A DNA stretch of 64,000 nt from Mallotus nudiflorus (GCA_947683625.1 CANTUR010000037.1:3062501-3126500); one strand, 5' to 3'; counted from the first letter of the stretch, positions 46,571 to 58,966 are shown. A program made the numbers and translations. Notes: generated by a model from the letters alone, not told the origin.

Positions 46571-47488
46571 TTCTAAGATCGATCTAAGGTCGAGTTATCA
46601 TCAACTGTGGATCAGTGAAGCTGATGTTCTTAAAATAACATTCCGCACTCGATATGGTCATTATGAGTTTTTGGTGATGTCTTTTGGCTTGACTAACACA
46701 CCAACAACTTTTATGGACCTGATGAACATGGTATTTAGATCGTATGTGGATCTGTTTATGGTAGTCTTCATTGATGATATACTAGTGTATTCAAGGAGTA
46801 TGGAGGAGCATGTATATCACTGGAGGATTGTACAACAGACACTGAGCGAACATCAGCTTTATGCTAAATTCTTTAAGTGTGATTTTTGAATGGAGAGTGT
46901 TTCTTTTCTTGGACACGTGGTGTCTAAAGAAGGTATCCAGGTTGATCCACAGAAGATTGAGGTAGTGTCTGAGAGGCCTAGATCAACTTCTATTATAGAG
47001 ATTCAGAGTTTTTTGGGTTTAGCCGGGTACTACAGGAGGTTTGTACATGATTTTTTTCAGAATTGCAGCCCCTATGACTCGTTTGACTCAGAAGAATATA
47101 AGATTTGAGTGGTCTGAAGCTTGTGAGAACATTTTTCAATTGTTGAAGGAGAAATTGACCACAGCTCCAGTGTTAGCTTTGCCTAATAGTGTAGATAAGT
47201 TCACAGTGTATTATGATGCCTCTAGAGTTGGCTTTGGTTGTGTGTTAATGCAAAATGGTAGGGTGATAGCCTATGCTTTGAGGTAGTTGAAGAAGCATGA
47301 GTAAAACTATCCTACACATGACCTTGAGTTGGCTGTAGTGATCTTTGCTCTGAAGATCTGGAGACATTATCTGTACGGGGTGACTTGTGAGATTTTTACT
47401 GATCACAAGAGCCTTAAGTACATTTTCCAGTAGAGAGATATGAATTTAAGGCAGAGGAGATGGTTAGAACTATTGAAAGATTATGATT
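46571..47488 (+). repeat. 918-bp tandem duplication, unit 1
   Basis: The offset between copies is exactly 918 bp (CTAAGATCGA at 46573 and 47491). About 11 substitutions separate the copies, roughly 1.2 percent by eye. At 46979 unit 1 has Arg where unit 2 keeps the family-typical Trp (EWPRS). Confidence 0.95.
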
Positions 47489-48406
47489 TTCTAAGATCGA
47501 TCTAAGGTCGAGTTATCATCAACTGTGGATCAGTGAAGCTGATGTTCCTAAAACAACATTCCGCACTCGATATGGTCATTATGAGTTTTTGGTAATGTCT
47601 TTTGGCTTGACTAACACACCAACAACTTTTATGGACCTGATGAACATGGTATTTAGATCGTATGTGGATCTGTTTATGGTAGTCTTCATTGATGATATAC
47701 TGGTGTATTCAAGGAGTATGGAGGAGCATGTATATCACTGGAGGATTGTACTACAGACACTGAGCGAACATCAGCTTTATGCTAAATTCTCTAAGTGTGA
47801 TTTTTGAATGGAGAGTGTTTCTTTTCTTGGACACGTGGTGTCTAAAGAAGGTATCCAGGTTGATCCACAAAAGATTGAGGTAGTGTCTGAGTGGCCTAGA
47901 TCGACTTATATTATAGAGATTCAGAGTTTTTTGGGTTTAGCCGGGTACTACAGGAGGTTTGTACATGATTTTTTTCAGAATTGCAGCCCCTATGACTCGT
48001 TTGACTCAGAAGAATATAAGATTTGAGTGGTCTGAAGCTTGTGAGAACATTTTTCAATTGTTGAAGGAGAAATTGACCACAGCTCCAGTGTTAGCTTTGC
48101 CTAATAGTGTAGATAAGTTCACAGTGTATTATGATGCCTCTAGAGTTGGCTTTGGTTGTGTGTTAATGCAAAATGGTAGGGTGATAGCCTATGCTTTGAG
48201 GTAGTTGAAGAAGCATGAGTAAAACTATCCTACACATGACCTTGAGTTGGCTGTAGTGATCTTTGCTCTGAAGATCTGGAGACATTATCTGTACGGGGTG
48301 ACTTGTGAGATTTTTACTGATCACAAGAGCCTTAAGTACATTTTCCAGTAGAGAGATATGAATTTAAGGCAGAGGAGATGGTTAGAACTATTAAAAGATT
48401 ATGATT
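47489..48406 (+). repeat. 918-bp tandem duplication, unit 2
   Basis: Second copy of the reverse transcriptase/RNase H segment. The junction at 47485-47490 shows only a few bases of T-rich microhomology. It continues normally into DYEILYHSGKANVVADALSR at ~48406. Confidence 0.95.
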
Positions 48407-50033
48407 ATGAGATTTTATATCATTCGGGCAAGGCTAATGTGGTAGCAGATGCCTTGAGTAGGAAGTCCTCAGGCAGTCTTGCTCACATCAGTGTGGAGAG
48501 GAGACCGTTGATCTAGGAGTTGCATTTGTTAATGGATCAAGGTCTGATGATGAAGCTTAGTAGATTAGGTGGATTGCTAGCTTAGTTTAAGGTGCGATTT
48601 GTACTGAGAGATAGGATTAAGGTAGCTCAGAGCCGAGATTCTATTCTAGAAGAGCTTGCAGAGAATGTCTAAGTAGGGAAGTGCACTGATTTCACACTTG
48701 ATGATGATAGTGTTTTGTGGATTAGTGGTAGATTGTGTGTTCTTGATGTGGATAATTTGAGCGAAGAGATCCTAGAGGAAGCACATTCTACAACTTATAG
48801 CATACATCTGGGTTTCATTAAGATGTACCATAGTATCAAAGACTTGTACTAGTGGGATGGATTGAAGAAGGATGCCACTGACTATGTTGCTAAGTGCTTG
48901 ACGTGTCAGCAAGTGAAAGTTGAGCATTAGAAGCCTTCTGGGAAGCTTCAGCCTATTCCTATTCCCGAGTGGAAGTGGGAAAGGATAGCTATGGATTTTG
49001 TGGTTGGTTTACCTCGTTCTGAGGATGGATACGATTCCATCTGGGTGATTGTAGATAGGTTGACTAAGTCTGCACATTTCTTGCCTATGAAAGCCACTTA
49101 TTCTATAGCTAGATTGGCGAAGCTGTATATGAAGCATATTGTGTGCCTTCATGGAGTACCTGTGTCCATTGTGTCAGACAGAGGTTCAGTGTTCACATCT
49201 TATTTTTGGTAGAAGTTACAGGAAGTGATGAGCACTAGGTTGGACTTCAGTACTGCTTTTCGTCCTTAGACAGATGGTCAATATGAGAGGATGATCCAAA
49301 CACTGGAAGATATGTTGAGAATGTGTGTTTTGGATTTGGGAGGTAGCTGGGATGATCATTTGCCACTCGTAGAGTTTTCATATAATAACATCTACCATAG
49401 CAGTATTGGAATGGCACCATACGAGGCATTGTATGGAAGGAAGTATAGATCCCCTCTGAGTTGGGATGAGATTGGTGAGAGAGCTTTAACTGGACCTGAG
49501 ATGGTTCAGGATGCTGTAGAGAAGCTTGCTGTGATCAAGCACAGATTAGAGACCGCAGTTAGCAAGCAGAAGAGCTATGCGGATCCTCGGCGCAGAGATG
49601 TAGAATTTCAAGTTGGAGACTTTGTTTTCTTGAAGGTGTCTCCGATGAAGGGTGTAATGAGATTTGGCAGGAAGGGTAAGTTAGCACCGAGATATATCGG
49701 ACCGTTCGAGACTTTGGAGAGAGTTGGCACTGTTGCATATCAGTTGGCTTTGCCCCCGAGTATGTCTCAAGTGCATATGGTATTTCATATCTCGATGCTG
49801 AGGAAGTATGTCTTAGACCCTTCACACGTGTTGCAGCCTGACAGCGTGGAAGTGAATAAAGATATGACGTTTGTGGAAGAACCTGTGGCAATCGTTGATT
49901 TTCAAGTTTAATAGTTACGATCGACACAGATTCCGATGGTCAAGGTTCTGTGGCATAGCAACAGAGTAGAGGAGCATACGTGGGAGACTGAAGCTGAGAT
50001 ACGAGCTTTTTACCCGTATCTCTTTTCTTCTTG
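48407..50033 (+). pseudogene. Chromovirus integrase with chromodomain-like C-terminus
   Basis: After the RNase H end (GKANVVADALSRKS) comes the His-Cys zinc-binding region (HSTTYSIHLGFIKMYHSI ... CLTCQQVK), then the catalytic core with AMDFVVGLP (48991 on), SDRGSVFTSYFW and TDGQYERMIQT, so the DDE residues are visible. The clean 206-codon frame 49291-49911 carries LPLVEFSYNN, GKLAPRYIGPFE and QVHMVFHISMLRKYV. Beyond a stop, PMVKVLWHSNRVEEHTWETE (to 50033) has the aromatic and acidic pattern of the Tekay chromodomain, which in the family targets insertion to heterochromatin. Stops sit at former Trp and Gln codons. Confidence 0.92.
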
Positions 50034-50074
50034 ATTGTATTTATTCTTTTTCTAGAATTCGGGGATGAATTCTT

Positions 50075-50089
50075 GTAAGGGGGGAAGAC
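50075..50089 (+). other. Polypurine tract of the chromovirus
   Basis: GTAAGGGGGGAAGAC directly before the 3' LTR. Confidence 0.88.
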
Positions 50090-53000
50090 TGTAATATCCC
50101 GAGTTTTTAAATAATTTTAAACTACATCGGGATTCGCAGTATTAATAATTTTTATATATATTTGATTATTTAATTAGTTTATTATTTATTAAAGTCATTT
50201 TTTAAGTATTTTAAGTTTCTTACGTAAAATTTTCTCGAGAGTTTTTTTTTTCAGGGAAATTAAAACTTAAATAAATAATTATTAATTATTTTAGACGGTT
50301 TTGTGAATTTGTATGAGTCCATACACGATTTTAATTCTCGTATTAATATACGTACATATACTTGTATATATACACCTTTAAATAAATTAGGGTTTATTTT
50401 AATTAAATTTATATTATATAGTTTTAATAAATAATGTGTGTTATATGTGTAAATATTATTATTTTAATATGTGGTGAATAAATATTATGAATATAATATT
50501 CATATATTATAATAATATAAATTAAAGTTATATATATACTTACAAAATCAAAAAGTTCTCCTTATTTACGAAATTGCCACCCGATCACCTTTAAGCTTCC
50601 CAACGCCCTCCCACCATTTTCGACCACTGTGACGTCCATTTCTTGCCGTCGGTGTGCCTCTCAGCCGTCCTCCTCCATCCTTAGCTCCCTCTGCCGCCTT
50701 GTCTTTCCTTTTCCGGCGTCATTTGGTTGGTTTTCTCTCTAGAAATTGAGAATCACTTCCAATTCCGATCACCTTGTTTTCGGCCACCATTTGAAGTGCC
50801 ACAGGTCTCTATCTCTTCCTTGAGCTCCGACGAGTGCATTTCTAAGCTTGGTTTCACTTGATTTGGTATAGATTTTTCTAGGTTTCCAATTTTCAATTTC
50901 GGCCTATGTGTGTTCTTGATTTTTTTGAGCTTCAATTTTAATTATTCAAGCTAACTTCCTTTACAAAGATTGATCCTAGTAGCTCAATCTATAATTTTTG
51001 TAGAATTTTTGGGAATTATTTTGATTTTTGTGAATTTTTGATTATTTTATTAATATTTTCTAATTTTCGTAAATTAATTAAATAAATTATGAAATTGTGA
51101 TTTATGTTGTTTATAGGTGTTAAAATGAATTTTAGAAATTTATTTGTAATTTTTATGATTTTTATATATTTATTGTGAATTTATTTAGTTTGTGTGATTT
51201 TTAGAAAATTAGGTTAATTATGTATTTTGTTGAAATTAATTGGTTAATTGAGTATAATTATTGATTTTATTAAATTATATGTTGATAAATTAATTTTTGA
51301 CTAATTATACTATTTTTAGTGAATTTTTGAACAATTATAGTGAATTTATATATAGTAGGGGTATTTTGGTAATTTGGCACTAAAGTGGCTGAAAATATAA
51401 TTAAATTGGTTTTAATAGTTATTTGAGGTATAAAAATAATTTCTACAGATTATTTAGTATTTTTAACTAATTAAAACTATTTTTCAAAAATTATTTTCAA
51501 ATTATATATAATATACTATTTTTCTAAATAAATGAGTTTTTATTGATTTTTAATATGTTTTAGGGTTAATTATGTAATTTGGAATTATAAAATGAATTTC
51601 GGTTAATATTTATGAATTTATCGAGAATTATGGATTTTTAATACTATTTTATTAAAATTAGGGTTTTATTTTATTTATTGATAAAATAATTATTTTCAGT
51701 GTTTTCAATATCTAAATTTCTATAGTTTGGTATAATAAGGGTATTTTTGGCATTTTAAATGTAATCTGTGATATCTCATGAAATGTGAACCTTGGTCGGT
51801 AGAATTGTAGTTTGGAAGTCTGATCGAGGGATTGTGTGATTGTTCATTTTCGAAGTGTGTTATCTTGCAGGACCGACTCTACTTTCTGAGTAGAGAGATG
51901 TCCGTTTTACAAGAGAAGTTCTGCCGAATTTTTGGTAGAATTCTCGTAAAACGTAATGTCCAGTCGAATTCTTATTTTGATTATGTGTCCGGTATTCTAG
52001 TTCGAGTCTCTAGGGATTTCGTTAGATTTATTTTAATTTCGTATTGTCGTTTGTTTGTTTAGTTGCGTCGAGACCGAGGCCTAGTGGACCAAGCCCATCG
52101 GACCTGTCTCGAGTAGCGCAATAACTGTGAGTTGTTATTTTATATATACGTGTTATAGGGTTGCATGTTTTAGAAATGTATGTTCTAGTTTTATAAAATA
52201 TGCATAAATGGTTTAATGATTGCTTAGGTTTATTTTTGGTATATTTTAAATCAAATGCATGTTTTATTATGAAATTATACCTAAAATGTTTTTAAGTATA
52301 TTTATAGTTTATTTTATAATTAAATTGAATTTATTCGACATATATATACTCGAAATATACTTGGTTTATTTTTGGTATATTTCTAGTATATATATGGTTT
52401 ATATTGTTATTTTAATTAATGTTATGCATCATTTATTTTATGAATGTATGGATTTATTTATAAATGAAGGATATCAATAGAACGTGCTACCTAGTGGGCA
52501 GCACTAGAATCGAGTACGTACCGGTACGATGTTAGACTGTAGGTTAAATTTACTAACCTATTTGTGGATATTGATCGGATTGATTTATTTGATGTGAGAT
52601 GTGATTTGGGAGTGTGATTGCTGGAGCTCGGTTGACTTGGTGTCTCAAGGCCAGTCTGCTGTCCAAATGGAATAAGTGAATTTATTTAGAATAAGTGAGC
52701 CTGTATGGCTAGAGTGTTGTCTAACACTATTTGAGGTTGCGATCATTTATGGTTCTATTTGATTCTTCATAAACGATTATTAATTTGAGTATTTATATAA
52801 AATGATTTTGCTACATCTGTGTGTATTTGCCTGTATATATATTTATTATATATATTATTGAAGGTGTGCATTGTCATTTAGCTATGCATGTATATATATT
52901 ATAACAATTCACTCAGTGAGGTCTGACTCCCCTTCGTTGACTATTTTTCAGGAGAGTCTTTGTCTTCAGACCTCAGTAGCAGACCCTTACGCCAGATTTC

Positions 53001-53357
53001 TTCTGCCCCGACTTTACTATGTAAACTGCTCACTTGATTTTATTTTTGTATTCTAGACACTGTAGTAGTTGTTTTAGTGAATAATATGTATTCTATATGT
53101 TGAGATTTATATTTTAAAGAATTGAATGGAAGTTTGTACTAAAGATTTTATGTGTATGAGATGAGTTTGTTTACTTAAATCTGTTGTTGGATTACTATTT
53201 TATTATTTATGAGATTTATTTTCGCTGTAAAATATTTTATTTATGTTATTATTATTGCATGTTTTTATTTTATTTTTAAGGCTTGCTATGGGTTCTAGAT
53301 TCGAAAGAATTCCCGTTCCCTAGCGCCGGTCATGGCCCCCTATTTTGGGTCATGACA
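50090..53357 (+). repeat. 3' LTR of the chromovirus
   Basis: 3268 bp, collinear with the 5' LTR. It lacks one of two 54-bp tandem units (single unit at ~52619) and has the donor-like GTGAGT changed at ~50831, while the acceptor (51868-51870) and hairpin (51877-51895) are kept. Confidence 0.94.
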
Positions 53358-53966
53358 AGAAGAAGCTATGTTTGTAATATGCTAAGTGCCACATGATCAT
53401 TAACTAAGCAAGCTTTATATGATCATGTGACAGTTAAGTTTTTAAGTTTCAATATAGTGCTATATGTACTATTTTTGTGATGCATTCTAGTAGCACTATA
53501 TGCATATATGTTTGAAATTATTTCCTTTAAATTACCTAACAATTTATTTTAATGGTCATATTATTGTCATGTTATAATGTTTTTAATACATTTGTTATGT
53601 TAGGTCATGTTTTTATTAAAATTTTATGTTGTCTTTATTTTGGACAAAAAGGGGGAATAAAAAAAAATTTATATTTCTTATCATATTTATAAAAAGGGAG
53701 CAATAAAGAAATATGTAAGAAAAAGTTGCTATCACTCATATATGCCATGTTAATTCAATTACTTTTATACCCTAATACTTGATGTATTCTATTGAATTTT
53801 ATGCATATGTTAAGGGGAGGAAAATTGTTCACATAATGCATCAATTTGATATAAAAGGGGGAGCTATTTTGTACAATGCATACTTATTCATGCCATTTTT
53901 TTTAACACTCATACACTTCATTTATTATCTTATCAAATTGATTGTCAAAGCCAAAAAGGGACAAAT
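53358..53966 (+). other. Sire-2 3' non-coding region, right of chromovirus
   Basis: Continuation of Sire-2. Contains purine-rich AAAAAGGGGGAAT (~53646) and ends with a weak polypurine tract CAAAAAGGGACAAAT before the LTR. Confidence 0.65.
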
Positions 53967-55179
53967 TATTAACTATTTTCATGATCAAGCTCCTAATTTT
54001 GGACTTTGATAAATAATATAGATTTTAATAAGTTCCTTTAAGTGTGTAGGAAGTTGATCAACTATTGAGAATAATTTTTAAATGATTGGGGACAATGAAA
54101 TACTATTTGAAAGAGTATAAATATGCATTTTGATAAAGTATCTTAATCTATGCAAGTCTATAATCTTTGAGAAATAATTATAGACCAAAAATATACATTT
54201 TTGAATATACAGTAGTCTGCTCACGAGTTGCCTCATGACCTAGATTGATAAGTATGCTTTTGGGATAATTCGATCTTTAAGATTAAATGAGGCTTTTTGA
54301 CATCTTTAGAGCTCTATAATGAGAAAATGATCTTCTTTACTTTTAAAGTAGACATCTTAAGATTTTGAATTGAGCTTAATTATCAAAATCTGAGCTCATT
54401 TGGGTATGCAAATCTTCAGTCAAAGTTAGCATATGTAGCTTTTATTTTAGCTTTAACATCTCTTAGTATTTCAATAATATCTTGAGCTATAGAAGTTCAA
54501 TTGAGATGATTCAAAGTGATATGGAAAGATAAGACAATTATATATAATGTTTATGAAGAAAGTTTAAACTGATTCAATCATCTTTAGTCCCGCTCAAGAG
54601 CATCTCATGAGCCAATCATGAGCTATCCTCTAATAGTGCATTAGGAGCTCTTTTTTGAGCCAAAATGATTAATGATCCTCATGAGCTACCCTCACTATCA
54701 TGAGGAGTAGAGATTAGCTTATGAGGGTAGTCCTGACAATATTCAATGAACATTTTTGAATGCAACGGTCCTCAAACTGAAGCTCATAAGCTAGAACTTA
54801 CTTCTCATAATAGTGAGCAACATTTGAACAGAAATAAGTCCAAATTGATTCAAAAATAAATTTTAGATGTTGGAGACATTTTTGATACGTCCAAAAGCCA
54901 TATTTTTAAGTGTTTATCTATATAAACACTCCATAGAGTTCAATTGAAGGTTTAAGAAACTTGTTTATCAGTCATTCTCTATTAAGCTCTTATATTATCT
55001 TTTAAATAATTTTTTGTATTTATGAAACTCTTGTCAGAGTTGGTGAGTATTAGAATAGACATTCTTATTCTTCTATTTTCTAGGATTAAGAAAATAAGAA
55101 GTAAGATTTTATTCTAAAAAGAATTGGTTTAAGTATTTTCCATTGAAACACTTGGGATTTGGTTTTTGATTGAGCCTTA
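53967..55179 (+). repeat. 3' LTR of Sire-2, truncated
   Basis: Matches 34277-~35506 of the 5' LTR, up to GGGATTTGGTTTTTGA-TGAGCCTT, then stops. About 270 bp of LTR 3' end is missing, and pararetroviral coding sequence starts within a few bases. Confidence 0.85.
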
Positions 55180-55181
55180 AT

Positions 55182-57156
55182 TGTTAGAAGCTAAATTAAA
55201 AGAAAAATTCTATAAGACATCATCCCAAAGGATGAAAAAGCACACAGTATGATGGAACAACATTCCACATACACAAATACATCACTAATGCACATATAAA
55301 AATTGCTGATAATTGTAGCCACTATGGAGAAGCATGTAAAGTCAGCCATTTTTAGGTAGACACACTTAACCACTAATACATTAAAATGATTATAAGATTA
55401 TCACTTTGATTTGGAGACATGGGTGGGGTATTTGCTACTAATGACTATGTTTTCTTTATTAGAAAACCTATACTCAGCTTTGTAATATCAAAGTATGCGC
55501 TTATGTAGTGTGGTGAGAATTAATTATAGGGTACCTATTCCACTTCCAAATTTTCCTATTGACTTAGAAAAAAATTGGAAAATTGTACTTGTAAAATAAA
55601 GGGGCAATGTAAACAAGACACAATTTTAATTGGAAATGAACTGATATAGAAGAACTTATCCCAGAACAAGAAGAACTTAGGGATATAGACTTAACAGACT
55701 TAGTAGACTTATCTAAACCTAGAAAAACTTTAGAACAACATACTAAAATTGATGACATTATTAGTAGACTTGAAAAACTAAGAACAATAGGAGAAAATCC
55801 TACTAGACACTGGGACAAAAACAAAATAACTTATAAATTAGACATAATTAATCCTGATTTAACTATTAAAGCAGGAAAAATTAAATTTAACACTTGGGAA
55901 ATGGAGGAATGCAAAATGCATATCAACCAACTCTTGAATTTACAAGTAATTAGACAAAGTACTTCTAGATATAGATTACCAGCCTTCATTGTCTAGAAAG
56001 AATCAGAATTAAAAAGAGGACAATCTAGAATGGTGTTTAACTAAAAAATAATTAATGATAACACACATGAAGATGGGTATAAAATACTAGAAAAAGATGT
56101 GTTAATCAATAAAATACAAAATGCAAAAATCTTCAGTAAATTTGATTTAAAATTAGGTTTCTGGCAGATTAAGATGCATAAAGACAGTATTCCTTGGATA
56201 GTTTTTAGTTGTTATGAAGGACACTTTGAATGGCTTGTAATGCCATTTGGACTTAAAAATGCTCCATAATTCTTTCAAAGAAAGATGGATAAGGCATTTA
56301 AACAATGCAGTACTTTTACTTATGAGTATATTGATGAAATTTTAGTTTTTCTAAAACTAAGAAAGAACATATTGCACACTTACACACTGTTTTTAACATA
56401 TTTGAGAACCATGGTATGATCATATCTAAAAAGAAAATGGTCCTCAATAAAAGGCACATAGAATTCCTAAGCTCAGAAATTGGACAAGGAAAAATAAAAA
56501 TTCAACCTCATATTACTAGGAAAATCTTAGAATTTCCTGATAAGATAGAGGAATTGGAAAGACCCTAAGCTTTTTTAGGACTACTAAATTATGCTAGGCT
56601 ATTTATTAAAGACTTGTCTAAACTAACAGACCCATTATACAACAAAACATCTATTAAGGGACAAAGACATTTTAATGATGAAGATATTAAAATTGTACAA
56701 AAAATTAAAAAGCAGGTGCAAAATATTCCTTTGTTAAGACTTCCTTTAATAACATACTATATGATAGTAGAAATAGACGGATGCGAATTAGGATGGGGAG
56801 CAATGCTTTATGCTAAACCCCATAAATATTCACCTAAGACTGAAGAACAAATTTATAGATAATCATAAGGTATTTATAAAGAAAAAGGACTTACTTTATT
56901 AGACTTTGGAATACTTGTTATTGTAAATGTAATTGAAAATTTTTATTTATATATATGTGACAAACCATTTACAATAAGGATGGATTGTGAAGCTATTGAT
57001 AAGTTTTACAATAAGTAGACTAAGAAAAAGACTAATGCCAATAGATGGTTAAATTTTGTAAATTTAATCACTAATAAAGACATTAAGCCATCCTTTGAAC
57101 ACATAGATGACAAAAAGAATACTCTTGCAGACAACTTATCAGGACTAATCTTTTAA
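55182..57156 (+). pseudogene. Pararetroviral polyprotein remnant (protease/RT/RNase H)
   Basis: The left end shows a Cys/His-rich piece (CSHYGEAC near 55316-55340), possibly the coat zinc-finger region. Reverse transcriptase motifs follow: FSKFDLKLGFWQIKM (~56133) and FEWLVMPFGLKNAP (~56226), with a stop before FFQRKM. The catalytic YIDD reads YIDE at 56327-56338. A frameshift lies at ~56345. Then come IEFLSSEIGQGKI, FLGLLNYARLFIKDL and an RNase H segment (EIDGCELGWGAM in the frame 56614-56862, and DCEAIDKFY). It ends in FEHIDDKKNTLADNLSGLIF and stops at 57154-57156. Several stops and the changed catalytic residue make it non-functional. Confidence 0.85.
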
Positions 57157-58776
57157 TGTGTCTTATGCAGGAAAATACAGAGGATAAGTCCTCAGACAAA
57201 AAATTAAGACAAGATTTGGCAAAAAATGCCCAAATCAAAGACACTATTTTAAAGACATATCCACTTGGAATAGACATGGGCTCTAAAAAGCCTATAATTT
57301 ATATAAAGACAAATGCAACTCTTACTGCAATGAAGTTTGGACAATAAGAATTGCTAGTCTTTAAAGACTCTTATATTTTAAATTTTTCAAGTAGACAAGA
57401 CTTTAGCGGTCTACATCATTATCTCATAGACAACATTTAGAATCTTCTAACTGAAGAAAGAGGAATATCCAAAAAGATGGCAGTCCTGAATGCCCTCATA
57501 AACTACTTCCAAACATCCCAAACACTATTAGGCAAAAAATATTCATGTTATGTCCTCTACAACGGCCCATATACAGGACTATATAATAACTAGACTAAAA
57601 TTAATGAAAGAATTGAAGTCCACAAACTAATGTCCAAATTTGACTAGACTTTAAAGACACCAAAATTTAAGGTTTTTATGATTACAGGGAGGCCCAAAAA
57701 GACCTTCAAGAATTTCTCCCTCCCAATACTAAAGACTTTATTTCGCCAGAATTACTTAAGGGGCCTACATTAGAGACTCAACCTCTCAGAAAAGCCCATC
57801 TCTAACCAAGCCTGGTACATCCTACTCCACTACACTCACCAAACACACAGTCCCTACAGACAAAACCTCCAAAGAAATTATGATAATAAAGGAAGTTCAT
57901 AACATTCCTTATTCATTAAATGGATGGATCAGAGACATTATAGACACCCTATGGACAAAATTTGAAATACTGTAGGAATTTTTAGACTAATGCCACAATA
58001 ATCAATCCTAAAATTCTAATGCATTAGAAGATGGAATTTTTTATGGATATATATCTCATGGTGATATCAGATTTCCTTATAAGAATACACACCACTTATG
58101 TGGAAAGACAAGCACATGTCATTGCCAATTGCTATATTCCTTGAGATATTGTGGGATTTTACTTGATAAATTTCCATTTGGCAAAAAATATAAAAATATA
58201 GATATAAGTCCACCACATTTCTACCGACACGGGCTACTTACAGACTTATGGGTCCATGATCCATTAAACATTACAAACATTCTAGAAATTTTAGAGCTTC
58301 CTCTACTTGAAGCTGCTGCTCACAATGCAATTCATGTCAAAATTACAGCAGTACCTTCTGAAGACATTGAAGGACAAATAGAACCTTGCTATTCTATGTC
58401 CTTTGTTCATACTCTTGGGCATCCAAAATACATAAACACTCCTTCTAAACATCTTCACTCAGAAACTTCATGGACTTTGCCAAAAGAATTATGGCCTAAA
58501 GCACTAACACACTGGAAAGCTCGGACTTTAGCATATAACTTTTTCTATAACAATGATGCACTTGAAACAGACCTTTATGACTTATGTGATGGAACTTATT
58601 ACAAAAAAGTTTATATCACTAAAGGACTATTGGAATCCAGCTTAATAAGTTTTTTTTTAAAAGGAACCTCTAAATTTTTGACACTTGTCAAAGCATATGA
58701 AGCACTTTACAAGAAAGAACAAAAGCTAAAAGACAATGAATCTAACAGCCACTCCACAACAGATAGCGAAAGATAA
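57156..58776 (+). pseudogene. Second pararetroviral frame (viroplasmin/transactivator-like), broken
   Basis: The ATG at 57156 overlaps the upstream stop as TAATG. The first 63 codons are Lys/Asp-rich. After several stops, KKYSCYVLYNGPYTGLYNN (~57534-57590) resembles the RNase H1-N/viroplasmin fold of caulimovirid inclusion-body proteins. The 3' part, 58129-58776, is an uninterrupted 215-codon frame ending in an acidic/Ser tail; it has no motif I can name. In the family this protein forms virus factories and helps ribosomes reinitiate. The middle (~57600-58120) is shifted among frames. Confidence 0.7.
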
Positions 58777-58957
58777 ATGGTGGACCCCCTCACCATCCTA
58801 GAAGAATAAAGACTTTTCCAAAAGAAGGTGGGCCAACCCACATGAAGACATGTATTAAGACTCATTTGTAAAGAATCGTCTAGACTGTTTTTCTTTCTTT
58901 ACCTTATTACCCTTCCACTAGAGGGTAAATATTGTAATATTCTCTTCCCCCTCTGCC
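58777..58957 (+). promoter_or_regulatory. Pararetroviral intergenic promoter region
   Basis: Non-coding sequence between the last frame and the TATA box, with a C/T-rich stretch (TTCTCTTCCCCCTCTGCC) just upstream of the TATA. Position and composition fit the pregenomic RNA promoter of Caulimoviridae. Enhancer sites were not identified. Confidence 0.55.
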
Positions 58958-58966
58958 TATATAAAG
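58958..58966 (+). promoter_or_regulatory. TATA box of the pararetroviral promoter
   Basis: TATATAAAG in the context GCCTATATAAAGAGGG, a strong plant consensus. Confidence 0.75.

Larger units (their letters stand above)
46422..48406 (+). pseudogene. Chromovirus reverse transcriptase and RNase H with 918-bp tandem duplication
   Basis: Copy 1 has KKKDGTLRLCIDYRELNK, SKIDLRSSYHQ, FLVMSFGLTNTPTTF and the catalytic VVFIDDILVYS near 46765, then FLGLAGYYRRF, a +1 shift at ~47060, and RNase H pieces (YYDASRVGFGCVL, HDLELAVVIFALKIWRHYL). At 47489 the sequence jumps back to SKIDLRSSYHQ and repeats all of this to ~48407. Both copies share the TGA after KCDF, the TAG after YALR and the frameshift. The duplicated protein would be useless even without the stops. 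Confidence 0.92.
40853..53357 (+). mobile_element. Full-length Tekay-like gypsy chromovirus, inactive
   Basis: 12.5 kb with LTRs of 3310 bp (40853-44162) and 3268 bp (50090-53357), both TGTAATATCCCGAG...TGACA. It has an initiator-Met primer site, gag, protease, reverse transcriptase, RNase H, integrase and a C-terminal chromodomain-like region, then a polypurine tract: gypsy order. Very long LTRs plus an integrase chromodomain match the Tekay/Del clade. Flanking pentamers ATAAG (40848-40852) and AGAAG (53358-53362) fit a once-mutated target duplication in Sire-2. Stops, a frameshift, a mutated protease and a 918-bp internal duplication make it inactive. Confidence 0.93.
34277..55179 (+). mobile_element. 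Sire-type copia retrotransposon (Sire-2), split by a chromovirus
   Basis: 5' LTR at 34277-~35775, degenerate primer site, gag and pol remnants to ~39930, a 3' untranslated region interrupted at 40852 by a complete gypsy element (40853-53357) and resuming at 53358, then a 3' LTR starting ~53967. The two LTRs match through the paired landmarks TTTTGGACTTTGATAAATAAT, AAATATGCATTT and TTCCATTGAAACACTTGGG. The 3' LTR ends abruptly at ~55179, where pararetroviral sequence begins. Its gag motif (FKATWDDSS) and LTR style link it to Sire-1, but the LTRs are not close copies. Confidence 0.87.

Noticed and set aside
40848..53362. Treating the chromovirus LTRs as two independent solo LTRs
   Set aside because: Primer site, full gag-pol order and polypurine tract lie between them, and the outer pentamers differ by only one base.
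55564..55824. 86-codon minus-strand frame in the pararetroviral region
   Set aside because: Shadow of the plus-strand polyprotein remnant.
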